Source of the DNA: JBCCCJ01 sp039029315
GTDB taxonomy: Bacteria; Bacteroidota; Bacteroidia; J057
Reading direction: 5' to 3'
DNA length: 64,000 nt
NCBI GenBank assembly: GCA_039029315.1
Contig: JBCCGK010000057.1
Coordinates: 1-64,000 of the forward strand
Below, piece by piece: positions 29,555 to 39,126 of this stretch (its first letter is position 1; every line of letters begins with the position of its first letter). The position numbers were made by a program, and so were the translations under genes. The notes beneath the pieces were generated by a model. That model was given only the letters and a program-made list of their open reading frames with translations, was not told where the DNA came from and searched no databases.

Positions 29555-31792
29555 TCAAGGTTGATTGGTCACTGGTTTATAGCTTTGTTCATCATAATCC
29601 TCTGTCGTTATCGTCACTGCATCTGGATCGGTATTGTAAATCATGAGGGCAAAATCCTGTTGCCACTTACCAGTAGCCTTGGATTTAGCAAACTGAGAAA
29701 CCTGAAAGCAATCCGCATATATACCTACTGGAGCCACAATGAAGGTGTAGTCAGTATTTTCGGTCGGATTCTCGATGAAAATATTCTGAACATTGTTGAT
29801 GGGAACTCCGCAGGTATTCTCGCTATAATTATCCATGCCTCCCCCATGCTGAGACCAGCCGCCGTTGAAATTATTCCCGAAATAGCTGTTATTTCCTGTA
29901 TAAGTGCCTGTCTCCATCCTGAATCCCAGGGTGTTCACAATACATGGAACTCCTTTTTTTCCAGAACCTTCGACTCCTGAAAAGTCTGTCCAGACAAGTG
30001 TGGCCTTTAAGGGACTATTGCTGCTTTTCACCTGAACCTTGAAGTGAAATTGCTTGGGATTGTCAGCATCATGTTTGACCAAATATTGTTTATCCTGATC
30101 AAAAAATGCACAGAAGGATTCAGGAGCTTCTGGCGGGAAGAAGAAATTGTTCAAGCAAATTCTTCCCCATCCTTGTTCCATATTTGGAATATTCCCACTC
30201 CTCAGCGGACTTGTCCAACTGCTATCCAATGCCTTGTTCTGACTGTCCCATTGCGTAAGCCAGTGCGTATCAACTGCTGTGTTGATCAAAATAGCTTTCA
30301 ACATCGCCGGACTTGGATATACGTTAAATTTCTTTTTCCACCACTGCATGAGCAATGCACAAGCTCCTGACACCTGAGGGGCCGCTGCTGACGTGCCGCC
30401 AAAGCAATAGTAATTCTGATTGATGACCTTCTTGCTCTTGATCCCATTGAGATTTTCATCAGCAGGAGCAATCGAATAAGCGCCGGGAGCAACTACATCG
30501 GGCTTGATTCTTCCATCTCCACAATCCCCCATTGAACTAGATCCTCTTCTGTAATTGATTCCGTTGAAAAATACTGAAGCCTTATTTTTCTTATTGAGTT
30601 TTGTGCTTGAGGCCAATTCCGGCCGTGCATTCAGGAAGTTTCCAACAGTAATCACGTTTTTGGCTCGTCCTGGCTCTGTAATCCCTCCTTTTTGTTTCCC
30701 CTCTTTTCCTGAATTTCCAGCAGAAACGACAATACATAAAGGCGTTAAATCCTTTTTTATATTATCTGAATTTCTCACTGCCCAATCCATCATTTTTTCT
30801 GAAAAGACATATCTCCCCTTTCCTCTTGGATAGTCAGGACCAAAACTTGCATTTTGGATGAGGGCTCCATTGCGAACGGCTATTCTACAATATTCATACT
30901 CCTGTTCCTGGTTTGCGAGTTGGGAAACAACTGTACTGCCTGGTGCTATTCCCAATCCATAGTACAAGTTATTGCTATCCAATTCAAGATTAGTAGGCTG
31001 GGAAGAATCAGGTTTCGCCATCACAATTCCTGCTACACAGGTGCCATGAGAATGCAATTTGTTGATCTTGACGATCTGATTGTAGGTGATATCCTTGTTC
31101 TGTTTGAGTTGCACGTCTTTTTTGGGATAATAAATTCGATTCGCCAAAGCCGGATGGCTCTGATCGACATATCCATCAGGTTCCAGGACTGAAACCCGGA
31201 TGCCTGTTCCGTCAACCTCAATCTTGTCCAACCAACTCTGATACCGTTTTCGATAGGCAAGAGAAGCGGATAGTACACTTGATCCATTATATGCTTCATT
31301 AGATGCATCATAATTACCAGCTACTATTTGGCAGGACACTTCCCCTTCTCCTACAAAGGGTATTTTCGGGGAGATCCTGTAAACGATTTCTTCCTTGGCA
31401 AGAAGCGACACATTTGCAAGTGGAATGTCCAGCAATACATCCATCTGATTGGAGGTCTGCAATACCTTCCCAAATCGATTTCCCCATTTTTCCAATGACT
31501 TGGTGGAGAGTGAATGATCAAACAATTGTACCCAGCATGTTTGGCTTTTCTTTACCGTGTTTGATTGTTCTAGCTCCTCGAAAAGAGAAAAATCGTATTT
31601 CATTTCCGGAGCCAATCGCTTGATAGAAGACACAAAGTCCAGTCTCTGTAACTTCTCTGCCTGCTCCTCGGTAGCTCCACAGAGGTATGAATACCAGGGG
31701 TAGGGTTGCATGAGATAAGCCTGAATCGCAGCAATACGATCCATCCATTCTGGCCGGATTGTGCCAGCAAGCTGTATGATCCAATATTTCAT
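29555..31792 (-). CDS. S8-family (subtilisin-like) serine protease without signal peptide
   Basis: 745 residues, ATG at 31792. Residues 1-65 look like a ferredoxin-like inhibitory propeptide (WIIQLAGTIRPEWMDRI, TEEQAEKLQRLDFVSSIKRL). The catalytic domain spans ~195-510: His249 in HSHGTCVAGIV, oxyanion Asn360 in VVSAGNSG, Ser468 in GGTSAAAPQVSGA. At the usual Asp position (VID-G) the sequence is VSVLEPDGYVD, leaving E204 or D206 as the acid. A C-terminal beta-rich domain (~560-745; VKHDADNPKQFHFKVQ, ATLVWTDFSG) resembles the P-domain-like module of bacterial S8 enzymes. With no export signal it may act inside the cell or on a co-exported partner. It sits in the middle of the giant-protein operon, where it could process the neighbouring proteins (inference). 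Confidence 0.85.
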   Translation of the reverse strand: MKYWIIQLAGTIRPEWMDRIAAIQAYLMQPYPWYSYLCGATEEQAEKLQRLDFVSSIKRLAPEMKYDFSLFEELEQSNTVKKSQTCWVQLFDHSLSTKSLEKWGNRFGKVLQTSNQMDVLLDIPLANVSLLAKEEIVYRISPKIPFVGEGEVSCQIVAGNYDASNEAYNGSSVLSASLAYRKRYQSWLDKIEVDGTGIRVSVLEPDGYVDQSHPALANRIYYPKKDVQLKQNKDITYNQIVKINKLHSHGTCVAGIVMAKPDSSQPTNLELDSNNLYYGLGIAPGSTVVSQLANQEQEYEYCRIAVRNGALIQNASFGPDYPRGKGRYVFSEKMMDWAVRNSDNIKKDLTPLCIVVSAGNSGKEGKQKGGITEPGRAKNVITVGNFLNARPELASSTKLNKKNKASVFFNGINYRRGSSSMGDCGDGRIKPDVVAPGAYSIAPADENLNGIKSKKVINQNYYCFGGTSAAAPQVSGACALLMQWWKKKFNVYPSPAMLKAILINTAVDTHWLTQWDSQNKALDSSWTSPLRSGNIPNMEQGWGRICLNNFFFPPEAPESFCAFFDQDKQYLVKHDADNPKQFHFKVQVKSSNSPLKATLVWTDFSGVEGSGKKGVPCIVNTLGFRMETGTYTGNNSYFGNNFNGGWSQHGGGMDNYSENTCGVPINNVQNIFIENPTENTDYTFIVAPVGIYADCFQVSQFAKSKATGKWQQDFALMIYNTDPDAVTITTEDYDEQSYKPVTNQP

Positions 31793-31817
31793 GATGTTTT
31801 TTGTTAAAGGATGAGAC

Positions 31818-34244
31818 TTAGGCTTGGAACTGATTGAGTTGGTTTTTGAGTTGGCGGATCTCTTCTTTCAGACTTTCGATCTCTCCATCTGTCTCCTGCT
31901 TCAGTTCTTTCAGACCGCCGATCGCCAGGATGCCAAAGAGGGCATGTTTCAGTGCGAGGGTCTCATCCTCGGTCTCTTTGTTGGGAATGGTGCCCACCAG
32001 TGCAGGAAAAAGCGGCTGGACCTCCTGCGCCATCAAGCCGACTCGCTTGACTTCTGCATCCGGATTACTTTTCCATCGGTAGTTTTTCACATCCAGTTGC
32101 ATCAGTCTTGGAAGAATGTTGTTCTCTGATTCGATGTCGGTTTTCAGGCGCATGTCAGAGGCATTGTCCCAATTGGTATCTCCATCCCAGCTCATGGCTT
32201 TGTTGGAACCGTGAACTGAGCTGCCAATACTGAAAACCAGTTTATTGGACGAGAGACTCATTTTGAACCAGTTATCATTTTTCTCTACCCGAATGTCCCC
32301 GCCTACGGTTAGTTTAGAGCCTGGGGAATCTGTTCCAATTCCGACTTTCCCACTAGTAGTGATGGCGAAATAATTGGTCCCGGCAGTACCTGTCTGGGAC
32401 TTGCTGGAGGTATCATTGATGAGAAATTTTCCTGTAGAAGACTCATTGAAAATCGACCAATGTCTCTGACCACTGTTGGTAAATTTGATTTCGTAGGCAT
32501 CCATCAAGACTCCTCCCTCTGCATAGCCACTTCCTCCTGATACACAAAACTTGGAAGGAGAGGATGTCGTTCCAATGCTGACCTTGCCATTGCCATGCAC
32601 TCTCATTCTCTCAGTCCCATTGGTTTCAAATGTCGTAGCTCCATTCTGCTTGTTGGCGATGAACATGGTGCTGGTTTCATACTGTCCAATCTCAGACAAA
32701 AGCGTAGAGCCATTCTCAAATCGAAGCCGAGAGGTCGTTCCATTGTCGATGATCACATTTCCGCCATTGACTTCCAGCTTTTCCCCAGGATCTGTTGTCC
32801 CGATTCCGACACTTCCATCTGCCTGTATACTCATTCTAGCATCTGTCAGCGTAGCCCCGGTTGAATCTCCCGTATTATTCAACAAAAAGTGCATCGTGCC
32901 ACGCCCATAGGAAGCCGTGCGCTCATGAACAATTGCAGCCTTGGGGTCCCGGTACAAACTAAATTCATTATGAAAGCCGATTCCTACCGCATTCCCACCA
33001 TCCTCTGAACTATTTCTATTTTTGGCCAGGATGGGAATATTGAGCCCTTCATTACTGACCTGGACATGAAGAGGGGCAGTCGGGTCTGAGGCTCCAATGC
33101 CCACATTTCCCTCAACCAACAGACCATTATCCGGGGCAAGAAATTGACCAACAAGGCCTGAGCCAATGATCGCATTCCCACTGACTTCAAAAGAATTGTA
33201 TGGAGATTTTGTATTGATTCCCAATTTATTTTCTGTCAAATAGATCGGGGTTTTCTCCACATGCAGCACAAATTTATCATCCCAATAATTGGGAATGTTC
33301 TCGTAGTACAGATAGATATGTCCAATGCCAAACTCATCATTCGTGATCAGGCCAGAAAGGGAGATTTCTATATAATCTCCAGGCTGAAGTTCGGTGAAGG
33401 GAACTTCCCAAAGAGCTTCACCTGAGCCAGTCGCAGCTCCTTTATCCACTTTGGTATAGGTCAATCCATCTTCCCCCAATGTTGCATAGCTAAAGGAAAT
33501 GGACAGGCCATCCAGATTCGCAAGGGTAGACAAAGCCCAGGAATCCGTGCTGCCTTCACTGGTTGATATGGCCAGATACAATTTTGAATCAGACTCAGCT
33601 CCAATGACTACCTCCTGGTTGGAAATATTCTGGACCCGGATGTTCAGATCATTGCTTATGCCGTTGTTCAGCGCAAGATTCAGTCCATCGAATCCAACAT
33701 GAAGGGGAATGTTCTTTTTGCCTAGATGATTGACGACATTCAGAGGTATTTCGCGAAAACCAGAGATGGCAGAACTGGCGCCAGTTGGCATGATATTTTG
33801 ATAGCGAAGCAATACTCTGGTACTCCGCGTCCCACTATCTGAGGCTGCTCTCATCCCGGACAGCACGATCTGAATGGCGTCTGCCCCGAGGGGCATACTA
33901 CTATTGGCTTTATAGTAAAGGGAATAGGTCCCATCCTCATTGGGACTAATCGCACTGGAGGCATCCGACATGCTGAAGGAGGAAGTATCTACAAGCGCAA
34001 TATTAGGAGGGGAATTGTACAAGGTATCTGGTCGAAATACCAACTCGAAGTGGTGATTGTCTGCGGAGGCATCTCCAGAGAGTTTTACCAGGGTCAAAGT
34101 CTCTGTTGAGCTGTTTGTGCTGTTATTGGAAATGGTCAGAGTCATGTCCTGAACAGAATCCTCATCCGTGATATAGAGGACATTCTCTTCTTCTTCATTG
34201 GTGAGGGTGAAGGCTATCGGAAAACTTGATGCGAAAGTTGTCAT
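31818..34244 (-). CDS. S74 (tail-fibre chaperone) protein without signal peptide
   Basis: 808 residues, ATG at 34244. The N-terminal ~340 residues are beta-sandwich-like and unrecognised. Residues ~340-670 hold repeated VGIGTTDPGEKLEVNGG-type motifs as in Bacteroidota and phage tail-fibre-like proteins. The S74 intramolecular chaperone domain follows (~690-770): SDMRLKTDIE, RVGLMAQEVQPLFPALVG. It ends in a coiled coil (LKEEIRQLKNQLNQFQ) suited to trimerisation. In phage fibres the domain folds the trimer and self-cleaves at the Ser before Asp. Unlike the two other S74 proteins here it has no signal peptide. It lies 25 bp upstream of the S8 protease gene, so cleavage by self or by the protease is plausible (inference). 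Confidence 0.8.
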   Translation of the reverse strand: MTTFASSFPIAFTLTNEEEENVLYITDEDSVQDMTLTISNNSTNSSTETLTLVKLSGDASADNHHFELVFRPDTLYNSPPNIALVDTSSFSMSDASSAISPNEDGTYSLYYKANSSMPLGADAIQIVLSGMRAASDSGTRSTRVLLRYQNIMPTGASSAISGFREIPLNVVNHLGKKNIPLHVGFDGLNLALNNGISNDLNIRVQNISNQEVVIGAESDSKLYLAISTSEGSTDSWALSTLANLDGLSISFSYATLGEDGLTYTKVDKGAATGSGEALWEVPFTELQPGDYIEISLSGLITNDEFGIGHIYLYYENIPNYWDDKFVLHVEKTPIYLTENKLGINTKSPYNSFEVSGNAIIGSGLVGQFLAPDNGLLVEGNVGIGASDPTAPLHVQVSNEGLNIPILAKNRNSSEDGGNAVGIGFHNEFSLYRDPKAAIVHERTASYGRGTMHFLLNNTGDSTGATLTDARMSIQADGSVGIGTTDPGEKLEVNGGNVIIDNGTTSRLRFENGSTLLSEIGQYETSTMFIANKQNGATTFETNGTERMRVHGNGKVSIGTTSSPSKFCVSGGSGYAEGGVLMDAYEIKFTNSGQRHWSIFNESSTGKFLINDTSSKSQTGTAGTNYFAITTSGKVGIGTDSPGSKLTVGGDIRVEKNDNWFKMSLSSNKLVFSIGSSVHGSNKAMSWDGDTNWDNASDMRLKTDIESENNILPRLMQLDVKNYRWKSNPDAEVKRVGLMAQEVQPLFPALVGTIPNKETEDETLALKHALFGILAIGGLKELKQETDGEIESLKEEIRQLKNQLNQFQA

Positions 34245-34306
34245 GAGTTATGTTTGGAGAGTGTTTGTAAATAAAAAATGGGCCAAAGTGAATGTTTCTG
34301 AATGGA

Positions 34307-37300
34307 TCAGAGATTTGGGCTCAGCTTGAGCCAACCTTCCCGGAGGATCTGGGAATTGCCAAGGCTGGCATGGAGATCGAAAGCTTCGATTCGCTCGCCA
34401 TAGGCATCAAAAAACTGATCCAGCCGTTGGGCGACATCCTGCGTAAAGGCAGGCGTATCAACTGTTGGAGGAAAAGCACGCTGAACAGCAGGCGTGACAT
34501 AGGCTTTGTCAGAATTTCCATTGTTTTCCTGAATCCAGCCCAGGGAAATCAGATTGGCCCATAGATCAGGTTGATCAGAGAACTGCGTGTCAAAAACAGA
34601 TTTTGAGATCTGGATATACTGCGGGATCTCCTGCCACTCCTTGATGTTGTTTAGCTCCATCCAGGACCAGGAAAAGCCAGATTCTTTAGGAAGGCTGAGA
34701 TTGACCTGATCTGAGGGAGAAAGCAGAGGAGCTGTTAGGAAAGTTACAGCAATCTGTTTCAGCGCATCTTTGTATTGGTCTTTTGGGATGTAAAGAGATT
34801 TGCTCGGCAGCAAACCAGAAGTGGCATGAATCGAGCCTTTGGGATCTACCAGCATGCTGACATAGACCGGATCATCATCGATGGCATGGGACAGATTGAC
34901 CGGGCTACCGCCAGAAACGTAGGACTGAATGTGATCTACATTGGATTCGGCTTCAGAGCTGTAAAAGGTGTCCTGAAGACTGCCATCAGAATTTTCTACC
35001 CAATAACCGAACAGGCCATCATTGAGTTGTTTGTACTCTCCCAGTCGAATGGGACATTTCACTGCTGTGAATGCATCCACAGATCTGCCTTGTCCCTGCA
35101 ATTCCTGAGTCAACTTGATCCAGCTCTGATTGGTATTGGCCGGACCTTCCAACTCCAGATCCAGTTTGGCACGAACAACAGCGATGGGTTTTCCCATCAG
35201 AACAGCCAGATCCTGATGTTCGGCAAAGTTCTCAGGCTCGATGTTGTCCTGAGCCTTGTCCAATGCTGAGAGGAAGTGATCCAGAAAGCTATCATCTGAG
35301 GAACCATTGGCCTCTATACTTGCTCGTTGCAGGTCCAGGATGCTATCCCTCACCTCCTGCAGATAGGCGTTCTGGAAGGCACTGTTAGAAAAATAAGTCT
35401 CTATGGAAGAAACTGTAGGCGCAGGCATCCAGGGATTGGAAGCGTTCATGGTCAGTGATCCCAGCGCATTTCCTTCATTGTCATAAAACATGAGACTGCG
35501 ATCCAGATGATTGGGCAGCAGCCATCCACATACTGGGGTAGAGGCAGGATGTGAATTCATTTCCTGTTCTCCTGAAGAGGCCGAAAGGAAGCGAAAATTC
35601 AATCTTGCTGGCTGAGACAATCTGGCGGGCAGATGAATAAACTCCGACTCCTCTATGCTCATCGGCTCTGGCTTATAGACACTAGCTTGATCAATTTCCA
35701 GCGTTTGGCCGAAGGTATCCACCAATCTCAGACCCAACACTTGCATTTTGCCAGCTCGGATGGGATTGAAGTCCGACATCGGATCAGGAGCCGTCAGATT
35801 CCAGGACTCAATGAGAGGAGATACTTCCTCGGCGAATGATTGGTATTCTGGGAAACCAATAGGATCAGCAATATCCAATTGCCGCTGCTGTCTCTGCCCT
35901 AGCATTGCTTCGTGAAATCCCCCCAGAGATTGGGACAGGACATCCAGAGAATCCACAAAATCTTTGGCAGTATTGAGATTCTGTAAGACCTCTTCGGACT
36001 GTTGCTCTCCAAAATTCGCAATAAAGGTGTCTAACACTGTCCCAAGACTTTGGCCAGCTGTGCCTGTGAGCAGAGAATAGCCGGTGTATGCACCTGTTTC
36101 CTCGATGTCGGTTTGTCGAATATCACTGGAGGCTGACAGACTTACATCCGGGCTGACCTCTGGCAAGTCATAATGCTGCGTCAGGAAATCTGTGTCATAG
36201 CTCAGATCGTCTGATTCATGATTGCTGGCTTCAAAGGCAGACACATATTCAATCTTCCACTCAAGCAAAAATGGATTCCAGACCGTTTCACTCTCAGAAG
36301 CTCCAACCTCCGTCTCTGTTGCGTACAAAGCGCTTACTGTATCAAAGAGGTCCGTCAACTCAGTCCAGGCATAGGCATCCCCATCATACAGCTCAGAAGT
36401 AATGAGTTGGCAAGTCGTTTCAGTAGTATCTCCGGCCTGTAGATAGCGATCATTGCTCAAAGAGCTGCCTTCAGATTGAGATTCGGCAAACAAAATAACA
36501 GGATCATTGGCACGCCAATATCGGGGAGCCGGCACCTGACGCAAAACTAGAATCTTGGCCGTCGAGCTATCTGCTCCTTCTTCAACCATGCTTGGGTTAA
36601 CTGCCTCAATCGCTGTCTCTAGTGCATTCAAGCTGTCTGACAGTTGGTTTGCAGTCGAACTTTCCTCACCGGAATAGGTGGCTTGTTGGAATCGCCCATA
36701 TTCATCATTCAGAATTGATACTGTTCCCAAGGCGCCCAATTTATCTGTCAATTCCGGTATCCCAACAGCCTGGATGTAGGCCATCATTTCATCCGGTGGG
36801 AAAAAGGAATTCAACTGATCAGATGGTGGGTAGGCCCCAATCATGTATTTGGACCAATCAGAAAACAAAGAGCGACGAAGATAGGGCACTTCCCGCCACT
36901 CCTTGTCATAGGTCCATTGCAAGGTATTTGTGGTATTCAGCAAGTCAGCCAATTCGTCTGAGAGCGTGATCTCTTGTGCATTGTCATTGCTATCCGAGGC
37001 TGTTTGGGCTGTTTTGGATTCCAGTTTGATGCTCCAGATGTAGCCGCCGGGATTTGCGGTGAAGCCTTTGGTATGCCTGGCTTCCTGGAATCTATATTCT
37101 GTATCCAGGACGCGATTGTGCAATTGGGAAGCGAGTTGAATGGATTCCAGCAATTCTTCAAGCTGCGCTTTATTTCCATCTGTCTCAGTCTTGGATGCTA
37201 CGTAAGCAGAAAGTGCTTCTGTCCCCGTATTCCCCACAGCAAGCTCTATGGCATTGCTGGCCGGGGTCCCTGATACTCTTGGAATCACTTTGCCGTACAA

Positions 37301-38446
37301 GAGACTCTGGCCAGGAAGATCTGAGGGGCCGCTAAATCCCGTCGCACTTGTCCATTGAAATTCTGCACTAAAGGACTCTTTGACTGTTGCAAAGTAGGCA
37401 TCCCATTCGTCTTCAGAAATTCCTTCCAATGGTGTACGATTGGCATAGTCCTTCAAGAAAACGTTCACATAATCATTGTTGGCATCTGTATATATGCCCA
37501 GCACTTCATAGCTAATATCTGAAGGCTCATCCGGCATATCCTCATCATACAAGCCAAAAACAGACATACTATTTGGATAGAATGCAGCAAATGTTGGCTC
37601 TGCATAGCCTTTGCTCCCCTCTTCAGGATTGTATCCAACTGCAGTCAGTTCCTGCACATATTGATCTCCGTCTTTGCTCCAGCTATCTGTGATCTCAGAT
37701 TGTCTTCCGAGGAATCGGTAGGGCTGGCTCTTGTTGTCATGCTCATCATCATGATAGGGAACATTGACGATGGAATCATTCACCCCTTCCTCCATGAGTT
37801 CTGCCTCACTCTCTGTAGAAAGATAGGTACTTTCCACCACCCAGCTTTTCTCAAGAGTTCCTGAATTCAGCCTGCGGACCAGCCACAAATCAGGAACACA
37901 GGGATAGTCCGATCCTAAAGATTTGTTCAGAATGGCCGTCAAATCCTTCAGAAAGGAAATCTGCATGTCTTCATCAAGCGGATATTGCGTCCAAAAGGCA
38001 TTCATTTGCGTATTAAAGCTAGTTTCGTCCACAGCTTTAAAAGAAAGAATGCTCGACCTATTCTCACCTGCCGCTTCTATCCAGCCTGTAGCAAGCAGAA
38101 CCGAAGATTTCAGATTGTCTCTGATGGTATCCCAGCTGACAGAGGATTCAGAGAAATAGTCTGCCAAGGCATCTAATTCCCAGTCCGCCAGCAACTTGAC
38201 TCCAACCGTTTTGGAGAGTGCTTTGGGCATTGCCCAGTGCACATGAACACCTGCCCTCAATGACAGATTTTTGTCTTCAAATGGAGGAGAAAGAATAGAA
38301 TCCCCCAGATATGGAGAGTCGGCATTGAAATCCTGTCCGCCATCTGTATAAGGAAGCCTGGTAAAATCAGCCATTGCTCCCTTGACCACAGTTGTTTGCG
38401 GCAAGATCAATGCATCGACCCGAATGGGTGCGATGATTGCTTTCAT
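34307..38446 (-). CDS. Giant leaderless protein of unknown function, first gene of operon
   Basis: 1379 residues, ATG at 38446. No signal peptide or membrane helix. The N-terminal region has RAGVHVHWAMPKALSKT and, about 100 residues later, PCVPDLWLVRR and SWVVESTYL. I believe this 'HWA.P.AL ... VP..WL..R' pattern marks an uncharacterised family of very long bacterial proteins (family memory, not checked). The rest is acidic, Ser/Glu-rich and mixed helix/strand, with no catalytic motif I can name. It opens the five-gene operon and has a perfect palindrome (38509-38530) in its promoter region. Gap to the next gene is 62 bp. Confidence 0.7.
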   Translation of the reverse strand: MKAIIAPIRVDALILPQTTVVKGAMADFTRLPYTDGGQDFNADSPYLGDSILSPPFEDKNLSLRAGVHVHWAMPKALSKTVGVKLLADWELDALADYFSESSVSWDTIRDNLKSSVLLATGWIEAAGENRSSILSFKAVDETSFNTQMNAFWTQYPLDEDMQISFLKDLTAILNKSLGSDYPCVPDLWLVRRLNSGTLEKSWVVESTYLSTESEAELMEEGVNDSIVNVPYHDDEHDNKSQPYRFLGRQSEITDSWSKDGDQYVQELTAVGYNPEEGSKGYAEPTFAAFYPNSMSVFGLYDEDMPDEPSDISYEVLGIYTDANNDYVNVFLKDYANRTPLEGISEDEWDAYFATVKESFSAEFQWTSATGFSGPSDLPGQSLLYGKVIPRVSGTPASNAIELAVGNTGTEALSAYVASKTETDGNKAQLEELLESIQLASQLHNRVLDTEYRFQEARHTKGFTANPGGYIWSIKLESKTAQTASDSNDNAQEITLSDELADLLNTTNTLQWTYDKEWREVPYLRRSLFSDWSKYMIGAYPPSDQLNSFFPPDEMMAYIQAVGIPELTDKLGALGTVSILNDEYGRFQQATYSGEESSTANQLSDSLNALETAIEAVNPSMVEEGADSSTAKILVLRQVPAPRYWRANDPVILFAESQSEGSSLSNDRYLQAGDTTETTCQLITSELYDGDAYAWTELTDLFDTVSALYATETEVGASESETVWNPFLLEWKIEYVSAFEASNHESDDLSYDTDFLTQHYDLPEVSPDVSLSASSDIRQTDIEETGAYTGYSLLTGTAGQSLGTVLDTFIANFGEQQSEEVLQNLNTAKDFVDSLDVLSQSLGGFHEAMLGQRQQRQLDIADPIGFPEYQSFAEEVSPLIESWNLTAPDPMSDFNPIRAGKMQVLGLRLVDTFGQTLEIDQASVYKPEPMSIEESEFIHLPARLSQPARLNFRFLSASSGEQEMNSHPASTPVCGWLLPNHLDRSLMFYDNEGNALGSLTMNASNPWMPAPTVSSIETYFSNSAFQNAYLQEVRDSILDLQRASIEANGSSDDSFLDHFLSALDKAQDNIEPENFAEHQDLAVLMGKPIAVVRAKLDLELEGPANTNQSWIKLTQELQGQGRSVDAFTAVKCPIRLGEYKQLNDGLFGYWVENSDGSLQDTFYSSEAESNVDHIQSYVSGGSPVNLSHAIDDDPVYVSMLVDPKGSIHATSGLLPSKSLYIPKDQYKDALKQIAVTFLTAPLLSPSDQVNLSLPKESGFSWSWMELNNIKEWQEIPQYIQISKSVFDTQFSDQPDLWANLISLGWIQENNGNSDKAYVTPAVQRAFPPTVDTPAFTQDVAQRLDQFFDAYGERIEAFDLHASLGNSQILREGWLKLSPNL

Positions 38447-38508
38447 AGTGTATCGGAAAAAGCGATAATACTACAAATAATATAAAATAAAGTGAATCCC
38501 AATTCAGG

Positions 38509-38530
38509 TTTTGTACCAGAACGTACAAAA
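38509..38530. promoter_or_regulatory. Perfect palindrome upstream of giant-protein operon
   Basis: TTTTGTAC, 6 bp spacer CAGAAC, GTACAAAA. The 8-bp arms are exact. It begins 63 bp before the start codon of 34307-38446, a usual place for an operator or for a -33-region site. The regulator is not identified. Confidence 0.5.
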
Positions 38531-38560
38531 AAATCCCTTCTTGGGTTAAAACCAAGGGAA
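38531..38560 (-). terminator. Terminator-like hairpin before the giant-protein operon
   Basis: On the minus strand CCCTTGG, loop, CCCAAGAAGGG is followed by a run of seven T. This would stop minus-strand transcription coming from 39127-42075 just ahead of the operon promoter. Confidence 0.45.
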
Positions 38561-38871
38561 AAAATAAGAAACCCTGAAGTAGAAAGTGATTGGTGAGACA
38601 ATAATAGGAAAGTATGAGGAAAATTACAAGAGAAAAAAATATTTTTTAATTTATTTTATTTATTCACATGGCTGTTCCGGTTTATGGACAAAATCACCTG
38701 ATCCGCAGAAGGGGCTTTGTAATGATAAGGCTCACTCTGTCGGCAAGACAAACGAAACAGAAACCCCAAACCCATTGGACCAACTGGTCTGAGGTCTCTC
38801 AATATCTGTCTAAGGAAAAAGGAGTAAGCAAGGGGACGCAATTAAATTGCAGGATCTTGTTCCTCCCCCAA

Positions 38872-38949
38872 CCCTCTCCAATGGGGGAAATCGTTTATTT
38901 CTGGCCTTGTGGGTTGATGTCTCCCGCTGGCGGGAGAGCGAGAGGGTGG
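38872..38949. repeat. Hairpin-forming repeat
   Basis: ACCCTCTCC near 38871 pairs with GAGAGGGTGG near 38940, and a central CTCCCGC-TG-GCGGGAG palindrome lies at 38921-38936. The style is that of small dispersed bacterial repeats. A loosely similar run (AAGGGGGATCCCGATATATC) lies inside the element at 42445-42649. Confidence 0.4.
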
Positions 38950-38980
38950 AAGATGATTGTCAAATATAAATGTGTCCCCT

Positions 38981-39115
38981 TAAGTATTTGGACACAATTA
39001 TTTGTGAGGGATATAGTGGGCATAGGGGTAATAAGGTAGACATCTTACCAATCAAGCCAGTATATCCCCTATTTCCCTGATACCCAAAATCAAGCCTAAT
39101 ATTGTCCAAATACTT
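38981..39115. repeat. 135 bp segment with ~20 bp inverted ends
   Basis: TAAGTATTTGGACA at the left end matches the reverse complement of TGTCCAAATACTTA at the right end, with AATATT-like continuation. The interior also folds partly back. It lies 11 bp after the stop of 39127-42075, so it may be a transcription terminator or a decayed miniature element. No target duplication is visible. Confidence 0.45.
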
Positions 39116-39126
39116 ATGCAGTTTAC

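Larger units (their letters stand above)
38561..39126. other. Intergenic region with two inverted repeats
   Basis: About 570 bp without a supported gene; short frames on both strands show no family resemblance. It contains the GC-rich hairpin around 38872-38949 and the larger inverted repeat at 38981-39115. Confidence 0.4.
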
